8,229 nt of DNA from contig JBEIJQ010000134.1 of NCBI GenBank assembly GCA_040380145.1, positions 1 to 8,229 of the forward strand, given 5' to 3'. This document shows, piece after piece, positions 1 through 7,720 of this stretch. The first letter of the stretch is position 1, and every line of letters starts with the position of its first letter. The notes beneath the pieces were generated by a model that saw only the letters and a program-made list of their open reading frames with translations, did no database searches and was not told the origin of the DNA. The translations under genes were made by a program, and so were the position numbers. The DNA is from JBEIJQ01 sp040380145. GTDB lineage: Bacteria; Bacteroidota; Bacteroidia; Chitinophagales; Saprospiraceae.

Positions 1-2247
1 GAAGAGGCCCAGCGCATCGCCCACATAGGCAACATTGAATATGACTTGCAGAGCCGGACCCTGACCTATTCCGACGAAGCGGCACGTATCCTCGGCATTC
101 CGCCCAAAATTCCCCAGATGAGCCTGAGGGACCTGTACCGCTGGTTCGACCGAGCTGACGTGGATGCCGCTATGGAAGTGAGCTTGGAAGCGATCAAAGT
201 CGGGGAGTTGCGTTCTGACATCCAGTTCGTTCGCCCCACCGACAAACAAGTGCGGCACCTGTTCGCACTTGCCAGGGCACATCGGTCGGAGGATGGTCGC
301 GTCATCCGACTGAGCGGTGTGTTGCAAGACATCACCGAACGCAAATTGGCCGAGCAAGAGGTGATCAAAAGCCGCGAGCGCTACCGACATATTTTTTCCC
401 AATCCAAGGACGCCATCGTCATCACTACCGTCAATGGTGAGATCGTGGACTTCAACGATGCGGCTTTGCACCTTTTCGGTTACAACGCCACTGAAATGAC
501 GGCCATCAATGTCCGCGAGCTGTATTTGGTGCCCACCCAGCGGACGGCCCTGATCGAAGAATTGGATGCCAAGGGTTTTGTGAAGGACTTGGGTTTCGAC
601 ATACTCCGCAAATCCGGGGAGATCCGGCACTGCATCATCTCGGCCAACCGGATGGTGACGCAAGACTTCGATGGTTACCAAGGTCTCCTGCGCGACATCA
701 CCGAGGAGCGTCAGGCCGAGGAACTTCGCCGCGCCAAACTGTTGGCCGAAAAGGCCTCGGCCATGAAAGAACAGTTTTTGGCCAACATATCTCACGAAAT
801 CCGGACTCCTCTGAACGCCATCTCCGGCCTTACCCACTTGCTGCGCAAAACCCTGCTCGACGAGGAGCAGGGCAGTTACGTGGACGCTGTTCGGCAGGCT
901 TCCGAAAACCTTGTCAAGATCATTGACGACATTCTCGAGATCTCCCAGATAAAGTCCGGTAAAATCCACTTGGCCGAGCAGCCGATCAACCCGGCCGAAC
1001 TCGTCCGTGGGACCGTCCAACTGCTCCGCCACCGGGCCGAGGAAAAAAACCTGCGCCTGCTGCACGACATCGCCCCCGGCACCGAAGACCTGCTGCTCGG
1101 AGACCCCACCCGGATCAACCAGATCTTGCTCAATCTGCTCAACAACGCCATCAAATTCACCGACGAGGGCTGGGTGTCCGTTCGCCTGTCCAAAGAGCAC
1201 GAAACCGAGGATTCCGTTTATTTTTCTTTTGAGGTGAAAGACACGGGAGAAGGTATCTCGGAAGACAAATTGGAAACGATTTTCGATACGTTCGTCCAAG
1301 TCAGCGACGACCTCCGGAAAAAACAGGGCGGCAGCGGCCTCGGCCTCTCCATCGTCCGCCAACTGACCGAACTACAAGGCGGACGGGTGGACGTTTTCAG
1401 CCAAAAAAACCATGGCTCGGTGTTCACCGTCCTGTTGCCGATGCGCAAGCTCACGGCCCCCGGACAGGGCGGCGGCGAACTTGCGTTGGAACCGCCCGTA
1501 CAACTGCCCGACAGATCGTTCGACATTCTGTTGGCCGAAGACCAAAAGATGAACCAACTGGTGGCCCAAAAGATCATCGAAGGAGAATGGCCCAATGTAC
1601 GGGTGACCATTGCCAACAACGGACAGGAAGCCATCGAACTGTTCGAAAAAAAACATTTCGACCTGATCATCATGGACATACAGATGCCCGAGATGGACGG
1701 GTATGCGGCCACCGAGTACATCCGCAAGCGCTTTGCCCCGCCCAAGTCGCTGGTGCCCATCTTGGCGATGACCGCCCACGCATTCATATCCAAGGACGAA
1801 AAGTACCGCGATTATGAGATGGACGATTTTGTGCTGAAACCTTTTGTGCCACGGCAACTTTTCCAAAAAATCGCTCATTATCTCGTGACTCCGGTGGCCC
1901 CGCGGCCCCGCATTGACCTGGCGTACCTGCGCTTGATGGCCGGGGGGGACGCCGCTACCCAAACCGCCCTGCTGCGCCTGTTGCTCGACGACACGCCGGG
2001 CGAAATCGCCGAAATGCTGCTGATGGCTGCTGCCGGCGACTGGATTTCTTTGAAAAAAAGTTGCCACAAGATGAAATCCACCCTCTCGTTCGTTGGCAAC
2101 CACTCCCTTTCCGAACTCAACGCCGAGGTGGAACGCCTGTGCGACCTGCCGGTGGAAAGAGAGCGCATCCTCGGCCTCGTGCAGGATTTCAGGGCCGGCT
2201 TCGACGGCATACGGCCTTTGTTGCAGGCCGAACTGTCAGAGGAATGA
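1..2247 (+). CDS. Hybrid sensor histidine kinase with receiver and HPt domains (5' end missing)
   Basis: This is a signalling kinase carrying a whole phosphorelay on one chain: histidine to receiver aspartate to HPt histidine. The frame is open from base 1, and the first residues (EEAQRIAHIG) are already PAS-like, so the gene starts upstream. The TTG at 46 is not the real start. Numbering from base 1, 748 residues are visible: PAS 1 with its PAC end at about 1-115; PAS 2 at about 125-237; a helical linker; HisKA with phospho-acceptor His265 in SHEIRTPLN; HATPase with N-box Asn373-Phe386, G1 DTGEG at 414-418 and G2 GGSGLGL at 443-449; a receiver at about 508-625 with acidic pair Glu513/Asp514, phospho-acceptor Asp559, Thr591 and Lys613; and an HPt domain at about 637-745 with His689 in CHKMKST. 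All key residues are present, so it should be active. No membrane segment or DNA-binding domain is visible; any sensor or membrane part would be upstream. The stimulus and the output partner are unknown. It is convergent with the next gene. Confidence 0.95.
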   Translation, partial: EEAQRIAHIGNIEYDLQSRTLTYSDEAARILGIPPKIPQMSLRDLYRWFDRADVDAAMEVSLEAIKVGELRSDIQFVRPTDKQVRHLFALARAHRSEDGRVIRLSGVLQDITERKLAEQEVIKSRERYRHIFSQSKDAIVITTVNGEIVDFNDAALHLFGYNATEMTAINVRELYLVPTQRTALIEELDAKGFVKDLGFDILRKSGEIRHCIISANRMVTQDFDGYQGLLRDITEERQAEELRRAKLLAEKASAMKEQFLANISHEIRTPLNAISGLTHLLRKTLLDEEQGSYVDAVRQASENLVKIIDDILEISQIKSGKIHLAEQPINPAELVRGTVQLLRHRAEEKNLRLLHDIAPGTEDLLLGDPTRINQILLNLLNNAIKFTDEGWVSVRLSKEHETEDSVYFSFEVKDTGEGISEDKLETIFDTFVQVSDDLRKKQGGSGLGLSIVRQLTELQGGRVDVFSQKNHGSVFTVLLPMRKLTAPGQGGGELALEPPVQLPDRSFDILLAEDQKMNQLVAQKIIEGEWPNVRVTIANNGQEAIELFEKKHFDLIIMDIQMPEMDGYAATEYIRKRFAPPKSLVPILAMTAHAFISKDEKYRDYEMDDFVLKPFVPRQLFQKIAHYLVTPVAPRPRIDLAYLRLMAGGDAATQTALLRLLLDDTPGEIAEMLLMAAAGDWISLKKSCHKMKSTLSFVGNHSLSELNAEVERLCDLPVERERILGLVQDFRAGFDGIRPLLQAELSEE

Positions 2248-2304
2248 TCCCGAAATGGTCATTGGGAACACCGTGCCCGCCTATTTTGTCTGAACCGGCG
2301 ATTT

Positions 2305-2949
2305 TCAAGAGCCGCGTTCCACGCGCCAAAAACCGGGCGCCCATTGCCGATCGAGGAGGGATTGCAGCCAAGCGTACACGGAGGGGTCTTCCAGGAAATC
2401 CGCGTCGCCGAGGTCGGCAAGCACGATGGGCAGATCGGGGCGATGCCGGAAAAAGCGGAAATAGGCCTCTTGGATGCGCAGAAGATAGGCCTCCTGCAGG
2501 TCCTGCTCGTACGACCGGTTGCGCTTGCGGATGTTGGCCGACAGATGATGGACATCGCGGTGCAGGTACAGCAGCAGGTCGGGCTTGGGGAAAGAGGCGT
2601 TGAGTGTTTCGAACAAGCGCTGGAAAAGCCGCAGCTCCTCGCCTTGGAGGTTTTCGCCGGCGAACAGCAGGGTCTTGGAAAAAACATAGTCCGAAACCGT
2701 GTACTGCTGAAAAAGATCCTGCTCCAACAACAAGGCCTGCAACTGCTTGTGCCGCTCCGTCATAAAAAACAGTTCGACCGGGAAAGCGTAGCGGTCGGGC
2801 TGTGCATAGAACAATGGCAGGAAGGGGTTGTCGGAAAATTCCTCGAGGATCAGGCGCGCGTTCCAATCGCGGGCCAGCATTTGGCACAAGGAGGTCTTTC
2901 CGGCCCCGATGTTGCCTTCCACCACGAGAAATTGACCGTTTTTGAACAT
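2305..2949 (-). CDS. Deoxynucleoside kinase (deoxyadenosine/deoxyguanosine kinase family)
   Basis: This cytoplasmic salvage enzyme transfers phosphate from a nucleoside triphosphate to a deoxynucleoside. The product has 214 residues, the usual size for bacterial members. The ATG at 2947-2949 places the beta-strand and P-loop (GNIGAGKT, residues 12-19) right at the N-terminus, as is normal for the family. The same frame is open far upstream, but nothing there resembles the family. Further marks are the acidic EEF at 36-38 followed by NPFL, the substrate-site region LFFMTERHKQL at 60-70, SDYVFSKTLLFA at 86-97 where many relatives have a DRS-type motif, DLLLYLHRD at 124-132, and an arginine-rich lid RKRNRSYEQ at 141-149 followed by a YL...Y helix. 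Bacterial members are often dAdo/dGuo kinases, but substrate preference cannot be read from the sequence. There is no Shine-Dalgarno sequence. It is convergent with the sensor kinase and divergent from the Asp-box gene. Confidence 0.9.
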   Translation of the reverse strand: MFKNGQFLVVEGNIGAGKTSLCQMLARDWNARLILEEFSDNPFLPLFYAQPDRYAFPVELFFMTERHKQLQALLLEQDLFQQYTVSDYVFSKTLLFAGENLQGEELRLFQRLFETLNASFPKPDLLLYLHRDVHHLSANIRKRNRSYEQDLQEAYLLRIQEAYFRFFRHRPDLPIVLADLGDADFLEDPSVYAWLQSLLDRQWAPGFWRVERGS

Positions 2950-2985
2950 AGGCGTGCTGGGTCGGCGCCTCAGGGCCGAGCCCCA

Positions 2986-2993
2986 CAAAGATA
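2986..2993 (-). promoter_or_regulatory. Candidate Bacteroidota -7 element for the deoxynucleoside kinase gene
   Basis: Read on the minus strand, this is TATCTTTG, an exact match to the Bacteroidota sigma-70 -7 consensus TAnnTTTG. It lies 36 bases upstream of the kinase ATG, which would give a leader of roughly 30 bases. About 20 bases further upstream there is only a weak TTTC in place of the -33 TTTG/TTG element. The position and the exact -7 match support it; the poor -33 element and the shortness of the motif limit confidence. Confidence 0.45.
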
Positions 2994-3093
2994 AGCCCGA
3001 TTCCGAAGTTTGGAAAGGCCGCTCTTTCCTGGGCCGATGGGCGGCGATTTCGGCGGAAAAGCGCATTTTTGCGCCCTCAAACCGTTGAATTTG

Positions 3094-6000
3094 ATGAAAG
3101 TCCATTTGTTTTCGGCCATTTTGTTTTCGGCCTTTTCTTTGACCGCGCAAAAAAACCCCGTTCCGGCGACTTCCTGGGCCGACCGCCAACGGGGCTTCGA
3201 TCGGCACCAGTTGCTCCTCGGGCAATCGCCCGTACGCGGAGTGCCTTTCCGATCGGTGGGGCCCACCGTGATGAGCGGCCGCATCGTGGACCTCGACGCC
3301 GATCCGGCCGATCCCACGCATATTTTCGTGGGCTATGCGTCCGGGGGGCTTTGGGAAACCCGCGACAACGGCGCGTCCTTCGAGCCGCTCACCGATGCAC
3401 TGCCCAATCCGGTGGTCGGCGACATCGCCGTGGACCGCTCGAGGCCCGGCGCACCGATCGTGTGGCTGGGCACGGGCGAAAACAATTCCAGCCGATCCTC
3501 CTACGCCGGCAACGGCATCTATCGGAGCGCCGACGGCGGTCGCACCTGGCGCTACCTCGGGCTGGCCGAATCGCACCACATCGGGCGCATCGTGCTGCAC
3601 CCCACCGACACCAACCGCGCTTGGGTGGCCGTGCTCGGACACTTGTACTCCCCCAATCCCGAACGCGGCGTTTACCGCACCCTCGACGGAGGCCGCAACT
3701 GGGAACGGGTGCTGTTTGCCAACGATTCCACGGGCGCCATCGACCTCGCGATGGATCCCCGCAATCCCGATGTTTTGTACGCCGCCACTTGGGAACGCGA
3801 CCGTCGGGCATGGAACTTCAAGGAAAGCGGACCCGCCTCCGGCATCTACAAGACCGCCGACGGGGGGCAAACCTGGAACCTCGTCTCGGGACCGCAGAGC
3901 GGCTTCCCGCAAGGCGCGGGCATCGGCCGCATCGGACTGGCCGTCCACCCCTCCGGCGTGCTGTACGCGTCGCTCGACAACCAGACGCGCCGCCCCAAGG
4001 AAAAAAAGGAACGCCCGGACGAAGGAATCACCAAAGACACGATCCGGGGCATGTCCGCCGATGCTTTCGCGGCCCTCGACGACGAGGCCCTGGAGCGGTT
4101 TCTGCGCTCCAACGGCTTTCCAGAAAAACACACCGCCCAAAGCGTCCAGCAACAGGTGCGCAGCGGCCAACTGGCCCCCCAAGCGCTCGTGGAATACCTC
4201 GAGGACGCCAACGCCCTGCTTTTCGACACCGAGGTGACCGGCGCAGAGGTCTATCGCTCCGACAACGGCGGACAAACCTGGAGGCGCACCCACGAAACGC
4301 CCTTGGACGAAGTGTTTTTTACCTACGGGTATTACTTTTCCCAAATCCGCGTGGCGACCCACGACCCCGAAAAACTGTACCTGCTCGGCGTCCCCATCCT
4401 CACATCCGACGACGGAGGCCGCAACTGGCGTTTCATCGGCGGCGACAATGTGCATGTGGACCACCACGCACTTTGGGTGCACCCCACGCGCCGCGGCCAT
4501 CTGATCAACGGCAACGACGGCGGACTCAACATCACCTACACCGATGGCAAGGCCTGGCACCGCTGCAACCGCCCCCCGGTGGGGCAGTTCTACACCGTTC
4601 ATGTGGACATGGCCGAACCCTACAATATATACGGTGGCCTGCAAGACAACGGCGTCTGGGTCGGCAGCAGCGATTACGAAGAAAGTTCGGGCTGGCTGAT
4701 GGAAGGCCGCTATCCGTACCGCGAACTCATGGGCGGCGACGGCATGCAGGTGCAGACCGACCCGCGCGACAACGAGACGGTGTACACCGGCTACCAGTTC
4801 GGCAACTACTTCCGCATCGACCGGCTCAGCGGCGCGGCCAAACCCATCACCCCCAAACACGAACTCGGCGAAAGGCCCCTGCGCTTCAACTGGCAAACGC
4901 CCATCCACCTGTCGGTGCACCAGCCCGATATCCTGTACCTCGGCTCGAACCGGGTGCACCGCAGCATGGACCGCGGCGATACCTGGACGGCCCTTTCGGG
5001 CGACCTCACGCTCGGCGGCCGCAAGGGCAATGTGCCCTTCGGCACCCTCACGGCCCTGCACGAATCTCCCCTGCGCTTCGGGCTGTTGTACGCCGGCAGC
5101 GACGACGGCCTGCTGCACGTGTCGCGCGACGGCGGCTATTCCTGGCAGCGCATCGGCGCGTCCGCTCTGCCCGCCGACCGCTGGGTGAGCCGCGTCCAAG
5201 CATCCGCCCACGCCGAGGGCCGCGTGTACGCGGCCTTGAACGGATACCGCTGGGACGACTTCAAGCCCTATTTGTATGTGTCGGAGGACTACGGCGCCAC
5301 TTGGAAAGCCCTGCACGACAAACTTCCCGGCGCCCCGGTGAACGTCGTTCGCGAGGACCCCAAAAACCCCGATCTGCTGTATGTGGGCACCGACAACGGC
5401 CTGTTCGCTTCGCTCGATCGCGGCAAAACATGGGCGCCCTTCGGAAAAGACCTCCCGCCCGCCGCCGTGCACGACCTCGTTGTGCATCCCCGCGAAGGCG
5501 ACCTCGTGGCGGCCACCCACGGCCGGAGCCTCTGGGTCGCGTCCGTCCGCGAACTGCAGCAACTCGACAGCGCCGCCCGGCAACGGGAAATCTTCGCGTT
5601 CAAGTTGCCCAAGACCGAATTTTCGGACGATTGGGGCAACGGCTGGAGCCGCTGGCTGCCCCCCGATACGCCCCTGGTCCAACTGCCGGTCTTCCTGCGC
5701 ACGGGCGGCGCGCTCTCGGTGCGCATCCTCAGCGAAGGCGGCACGGAAGTATGGGCGTGGGCGGGAAAAGTCGCCGCCGGATTGCATTACCTGCCCTACG
5801 ATCTTGCGATCTCCGAAAAAACGGCCCTTGCCCTGGAAAAAGAATTTGCCAAAAAACAGAAAAAAGAAAAATCTCCCTCCGAAGCGAAACTCGTGATCGA
5901 AGAGGCCAAAAACGGCCGGCGCTATTTGCCCAAAGGCCCGTACACCGTGCGGTTCACCCTCGGAAAAACCACCGCCGAAACGGTCTGGGAAATTGAATGA
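3094..6000 (+). CDS. Exported Asp-box (BNR/VPS10-sortilin-like) beta-propeller protein
   Basis: This is a large exported beta-propeller protein of the group often labelled 'glycosyl hydrolase, BNR repeat' or 'VPS10/sortilin N-terminal-like'. No substrate is established and I do not assign one. The ATG at 3094 begins a clear signal peptide (MKVHLFSAILFSAFSLTA, likely cut before Gln19). The frame is open back to a TTG at 3010, but that would bury the signal peptide. The protein has 968 residues with ten Asp-boxes (S/T-x-D-x-G-x-T/S/N-W/F) starting at residues 89, 145, 196, 254, 389, 438, 624, 677, 730 and 773. A charged, probably helical insertion fills about 295-379. A His/Asp-rich stretch lies between boxes 6 and 7: HVDHHALW (454-461), GNDGG (473-477), YGGLQDNG (513-520) and GGDG (547-550). 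The C-terminal part (about 815-968) looks like a small beta domain with a lysine-rich linker at 916-926. I see no lipobox and no recognisable type IX sorting domain, so it may be periplasmic. It is divergent from the kinase gene, with no clear promoter or ribosome binding site. Confidence 0.85.
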   Translation: MKVHLFSAILFSAFSLTAQKNPVPATSWADRQRGFDRHQLLLGQSPVRGVPFRSVGPTVMSGRIVDLDADPADPTHIFVGYASGGLWETRDNGASFEPLTDALPNPVVGDIAVDRSRPGAPIVWLGTGENNSSRSSYAGNGIYRSADGGRTWRYLGLAESHHIGRIVLHPTDTNRAWVAVLGHLYSPNPERGVYRTLDGGRNWERVLFANDSTGAIDLAMDPRNPDVLYAATWERDRRAWNFKESGPASGIYKTADGGQTWNLVSGPQSGFPQGAGIGRIGLAVHPSGVLYASLDNQTRRPKEKKERPDEGITKDTIRGMSADAFAALDDEALERFLRSNGFPEKHTAQSVQQQVRSGQLAPQALVEYLEDANALLFDTEVTGAEVYRSDNGGQTWRRTHETPLDEVFFTYGYYFSQIRVATHDPEKLYLLGVPILTSDDGGRNWRFIGGDNVHVDHHALWVHPTRRGHLINGNDGGLNITYTDGKAWHRCNRPPVGQFYTVHVDMAEPYNIYGGLQDNGVWVGSSDYEESSGWLMEGRYPYRELMGGDGMQVQTDPRDNETVYTGYQFGNYFRIDRLSGAAKPITPKHELGERPLRFNWQTPIHLSVHQPDILYLGSNRVHRSMDRGDTWTALSGDLTLGGRKGNVPFGTLTALHESPLRFGLLYAGSDDGLLHVSRDGGYSWQRIGASALPADRWVSRVQASAHAEGRVYAALNGYRWDDFKPYLYVSEDYGATWKALHDKLPGAPVNVVREDPKNPDLLYVGTDNGLFASLDRGKTWAPFGKDLPPAAVHDLVVHPREGDLVAATHGRSLWVASVRELQQLDSAARQREIFAFKLPKTEFSDDWGNGWSRWLPPDTPLVQLPVFLRTGGALSVRILSEGGTEVWAWAGKVAAGLHYLPYDLAISEKTALALEKEFAKKQKKEKSPSEAKLVIEEAKNGRRYLPKGPYTVRFTLGKTTAETVWEIE

Positions 6001-6250
6001 GGCGCCGGGCAACTTCTTTTTTCCGAACAAAACAGCCCTGAAATCCATTGTGCTTTTCTCTGCCCCGACTTTTTGGAGAGATGTTTTTTTTCTGAAATTT
6101 TTTTGTAAAAATTCTTATTTTACTGAAAATGAAATTTTTGTAAAAAAATAATTTGACAAACCGATTTTTTCACCAAAAAAAATCCTCCCGGAGCGGCACC
6201 AGTCGCTTTCCCCGTTTGGGCGATCCGGGACCGACCACTGACCAACGTTC
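6001..6250. promoter_or_regulatory. Intergenic region upstream of crtD with a very AT-rich core
   Basis: These 250 bases separate the Asp-box gene from the desaturase gene and probably hold the desaturase promoter. Bases 6081-6180 contain only 17 G or C, against clearly GC-rich genes on both sides. The core is a run of A- and T-tracts (T8 at 6084-6091, T7 at 6098-6104, A7 at 6142-6148, T6 at 6165-6170, A8 at 6175-6182). A TTGACA is present at 6153-6158, but I find no matching TAnnTTTG or TATAAT at proper spacing, so no promoter can be fixed. Bases 6183-6250 return to high GC and would be leader sequence. I see no strong hairpin plus T-run terminator after the Asp-box gene. Confidence 0.4.
6094..6145 (+). 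repeat. Imperfect AT-rich direct repeat with a small dyad between the copies
   Basis: The pattern GAAA-T(n)-G-TAAAA occurs twice: with seven T at 6094-6110 and with five T at 6131-6145, 37 bases apart start to start. Between them, GTAAAA at 6105-6110 and TTTTAC at 6118-6123 form a six-base inverted repeat around a seven-base centre. These could be protein-binding sites upstream of crtD, but in such AT-rich sequence they may arise by chance. Confidence 0.35.
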
Positions 6251-7717
6251 ATGAAAACAGCCATCATTGGATCGGGCGTCGCCGGATTGTCGCTGGCCAT
6301 TCGTTTGGCGGCTGCCGGCCGCGAGGTACACGTGTTCGAGGCCAACGGCTATCCGGGCGGCAAGCTCACGGAATTTCGGGACTCGGGCTACCGCTTCGAT
6401 GCGGGCCCGAGCCTGCTCACCATGCCACAGTTCATCGAAGAACTGTTCGCGCTGGCGGGCCGCGATGTGCGCGACTACTTCGGCTACCGCAAATTGGAGG
6501 TCGTGTGCAACTATTTTTGGGAGGACGGCGTGCGCTTGTCGGCCCATGCCGATGTGGAGCGTTTTGCGCGGGAGGTGGAGGACAAGATCGGCGTGAGCCG
6601 CCACGCCCTGTACCGCGCCTTGGAGGACAGCCGCCGGAAGTACGACCTGACGGGCGGGATTTTTTTGTTCAAAAGCCTGCACCGAGTGGGCACTTGGTTG
6701 TCGTGGCCCGTGTTGAAGGCCCTGGCGCAGCTGCCCAAGCTGCATGTTTTTCGGACCATGAACCAGGTCAACGAGCGCCTGTTGGGCCACCCCAAGCTGG
6801 TGCAGTTGTTCAACCGCTACGCCACCTACAACGGATCGAGCCCGTACCATGCGCCGGGCATCCTCACCATCATCCCGCACCTCGAAAACCATTTCGGGGC
6901 CTACCTGCCCAACGGCGGCATGCACGACATCACGATGGCATTGTACCGTTTGGCCTTGGATCTCGGCGTGCGGTTCCACTTCGACACCCGCGTGGAGGAA
7001 ATCCATGTGGCCAACGGGCGGGCCACCGGGATCCGGGCGGGCGGGGCGGCCTATTCCTTCGACCAAGTGGCTTCGAACCTGGATGTTTGGCACACCTACC
7101 GCAAACTGTTGCCCGGGGTGGAGGCGCCCGAAAAAGTGCTTCGGCAGCCCCGTTCCTCTTCGGCCCTGATCTTTTATTGGGGCATCCGCCGGGAGTTCCC
7201 CGAACTGGATGTGCACAACATTTTTTTCTCCCGAGACTACCGGAACGAATTTGCGTACCTGTTCGACCGCCACGATCTGTGCGACGACCCCACGGTTTAT
7301 GTGAACATCACGAGCAAACTCGTGCCCGGTGATGCTCCGGCGGGCTGCGAAAACTGGTTCGTGATGGTCAACGTGCCCCCGAACGTGGGCCAAGACTGGG
7401 ACGCACTGATCGAAAAGGCGCGCGAGAGCGTCCTCGACAAGTTGTCGCGGCTGCTCGGAACGCCTATCGAACCGTTGATCGCCACCGAGCGGGTGTTGGA
7501 TCCGCGCACCATCGAATCGCGCACGGGCTCCTTCCAAGGCTCCCTGTACGGCACCAGTTCGAACGGCCGTTACGCGGCTTTTTTGCGGCATCCCAACTTC
7601 AGTTCGCGGATCCGGGGGCTGTATTTCTGCGGGGGCAGCGCCCATCCCGGCGGCGGCATCCCGCTGTGCCTGTTGTCGGGCCGGATCACCGCGGAGGAAA
7701 TGCTGGGCGTGGGGTGA
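6251..7717 (+). CDS. crtD: Carotenoid desaturase of the CrtI family, probably 1-hydroxycarotenoid 3,4-desaturase (CrtD)
   Basis: This is an FAD-dependent desaturase of carotenoid synthesis. CrtD enzymes introduce the 3,4 double bond into 1-hydroxylated carotenoids, late in the pathway to monocyclic or acyclic pigments such as flexixanthin or spheroidene-type products. The product has 488 residues, the usual length. The ATG at 6251 gives an immediate dinucleotide-binding fold: GSGVAGLSLAIRLAAAGREVHVFE at 7-30, followed by PGGK at 35-38. RFDAGPSLLTMP follows, then YLPNGGM at 218-224, the central stretch with NITSK, CENWFVMVNVP and NVGQDW, and the C-terminal FAD segment GLYFCGGSAHPGGGIPLCLLSGRI starting at residue 456. 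From memory, the central stretch and the SLLTMP variant resemble Bacteroidota CrtD more than the phytoene desaturase CrtI. CrtI or another CrtI-family member remains possible. No other carotenoid gene is visible in the window. The gene is convergent with the TonB receptor gene, leaving 3 bases between the stop codons. Confidence 0.8.
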   Translation: MKTAIIGSGVAGLSLAIRLAAAGREVHVFEANGYPGGKLTEFRDSGYRFDAGPSLLTMPQFIEELFALAGRDVRDYFGYRKLEVVCNYFWEDGVRLSAHADVERFAREVEDKIGVSRHALYRALEDSRRKYDLTGGIFLFKSLHRVGTWLSWPVLKALAQLPKLHVFRTMNQVNERLLGHPKLVQLFNRYATYNGSSPYHAPGILTIIPHLENHFGAYLPNGGMHDITMALYRLALDLGVRFHFDTRVEEIHVANGRATGIRAGGAAYSFDQVASNLDVWHTYRKLLPGVEAPEKVLRQPRSSSALIFYWGIRREFPELDVHNIFFSRDYRNEFAYLFDRHDLCDDPTVYVNITSKLVPGDAPAGCENWFVMVNVPPNVGQDWDALIEKARESVLDKLSRLLGTPIEPLIATERVLDPRTIESRTGSFQGSLYGTSSNGRYAAFLRHPNFSSRIRGLYFCGGSAHPGGGIPLCLLSGRITAEEMLGVG

Positions 7718-7720
7718 GGG

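Noticed and set aside
46..48. TTG at 46 as the start of the sensor kinase.
   Set aside because: The frame is open to base 1 and the residues before it already belong to a PAS domain.
1646..1653. A8 homopolymer in the sensor kinase gene and similar tracts elsewhere as phase-variation sites.
   Set aside because: It encodes part of Glu-Lys-Lys in a conserved receiver domain. Lysine AAA codons are used widely in this window, and no frame break is present.
2248..2320. Possible terminator between the sensor kinase and the deoxynucleoside kinase (CGGC at 2296-2299 with GCCG at 2311-2314).
   Set aside because: The stem is only 4 base pairs with an 11-base loop, has no T-run after it, and overlaps the end of the kinase gene.
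3069..5996. A second long plus-strand frame of about 975 codons overlapping the Asp-box gene.
   Set aside because: The translation is dominated by Arg, Pro and Gly with no domain or repeat logic; it is a frame shadow from GC-rich codon use.
6001..6040. Possible terminator after the Asp-box gene (GGCGCCGGGC followed by a T-run at 6016-6022).
   Set aside because: No stable stem directly before the T-run can be drawn; the only pairing, GGGC with GCCC, has a loop of more than 20 bases.
2305..6048. A 3.7 kb stop-free minus-strand frame running through the kinase gene and antisense to the whole Asp-box gene.
   Set aside because: Only the last 214 codons resemble a protein family. The rest is low-complexity Gly/Ala/Val/Arg-rich sequence of the kind made by the complement of a GC-rich gene, and the plus strand has a clear signal peptide and ten Asp-boxes.
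6505..7332. Open frame of 275 codons inside crtD.
   Set aside because: It is a shifted frame of a well-supported FAD enzyme and has no recognisable domain.
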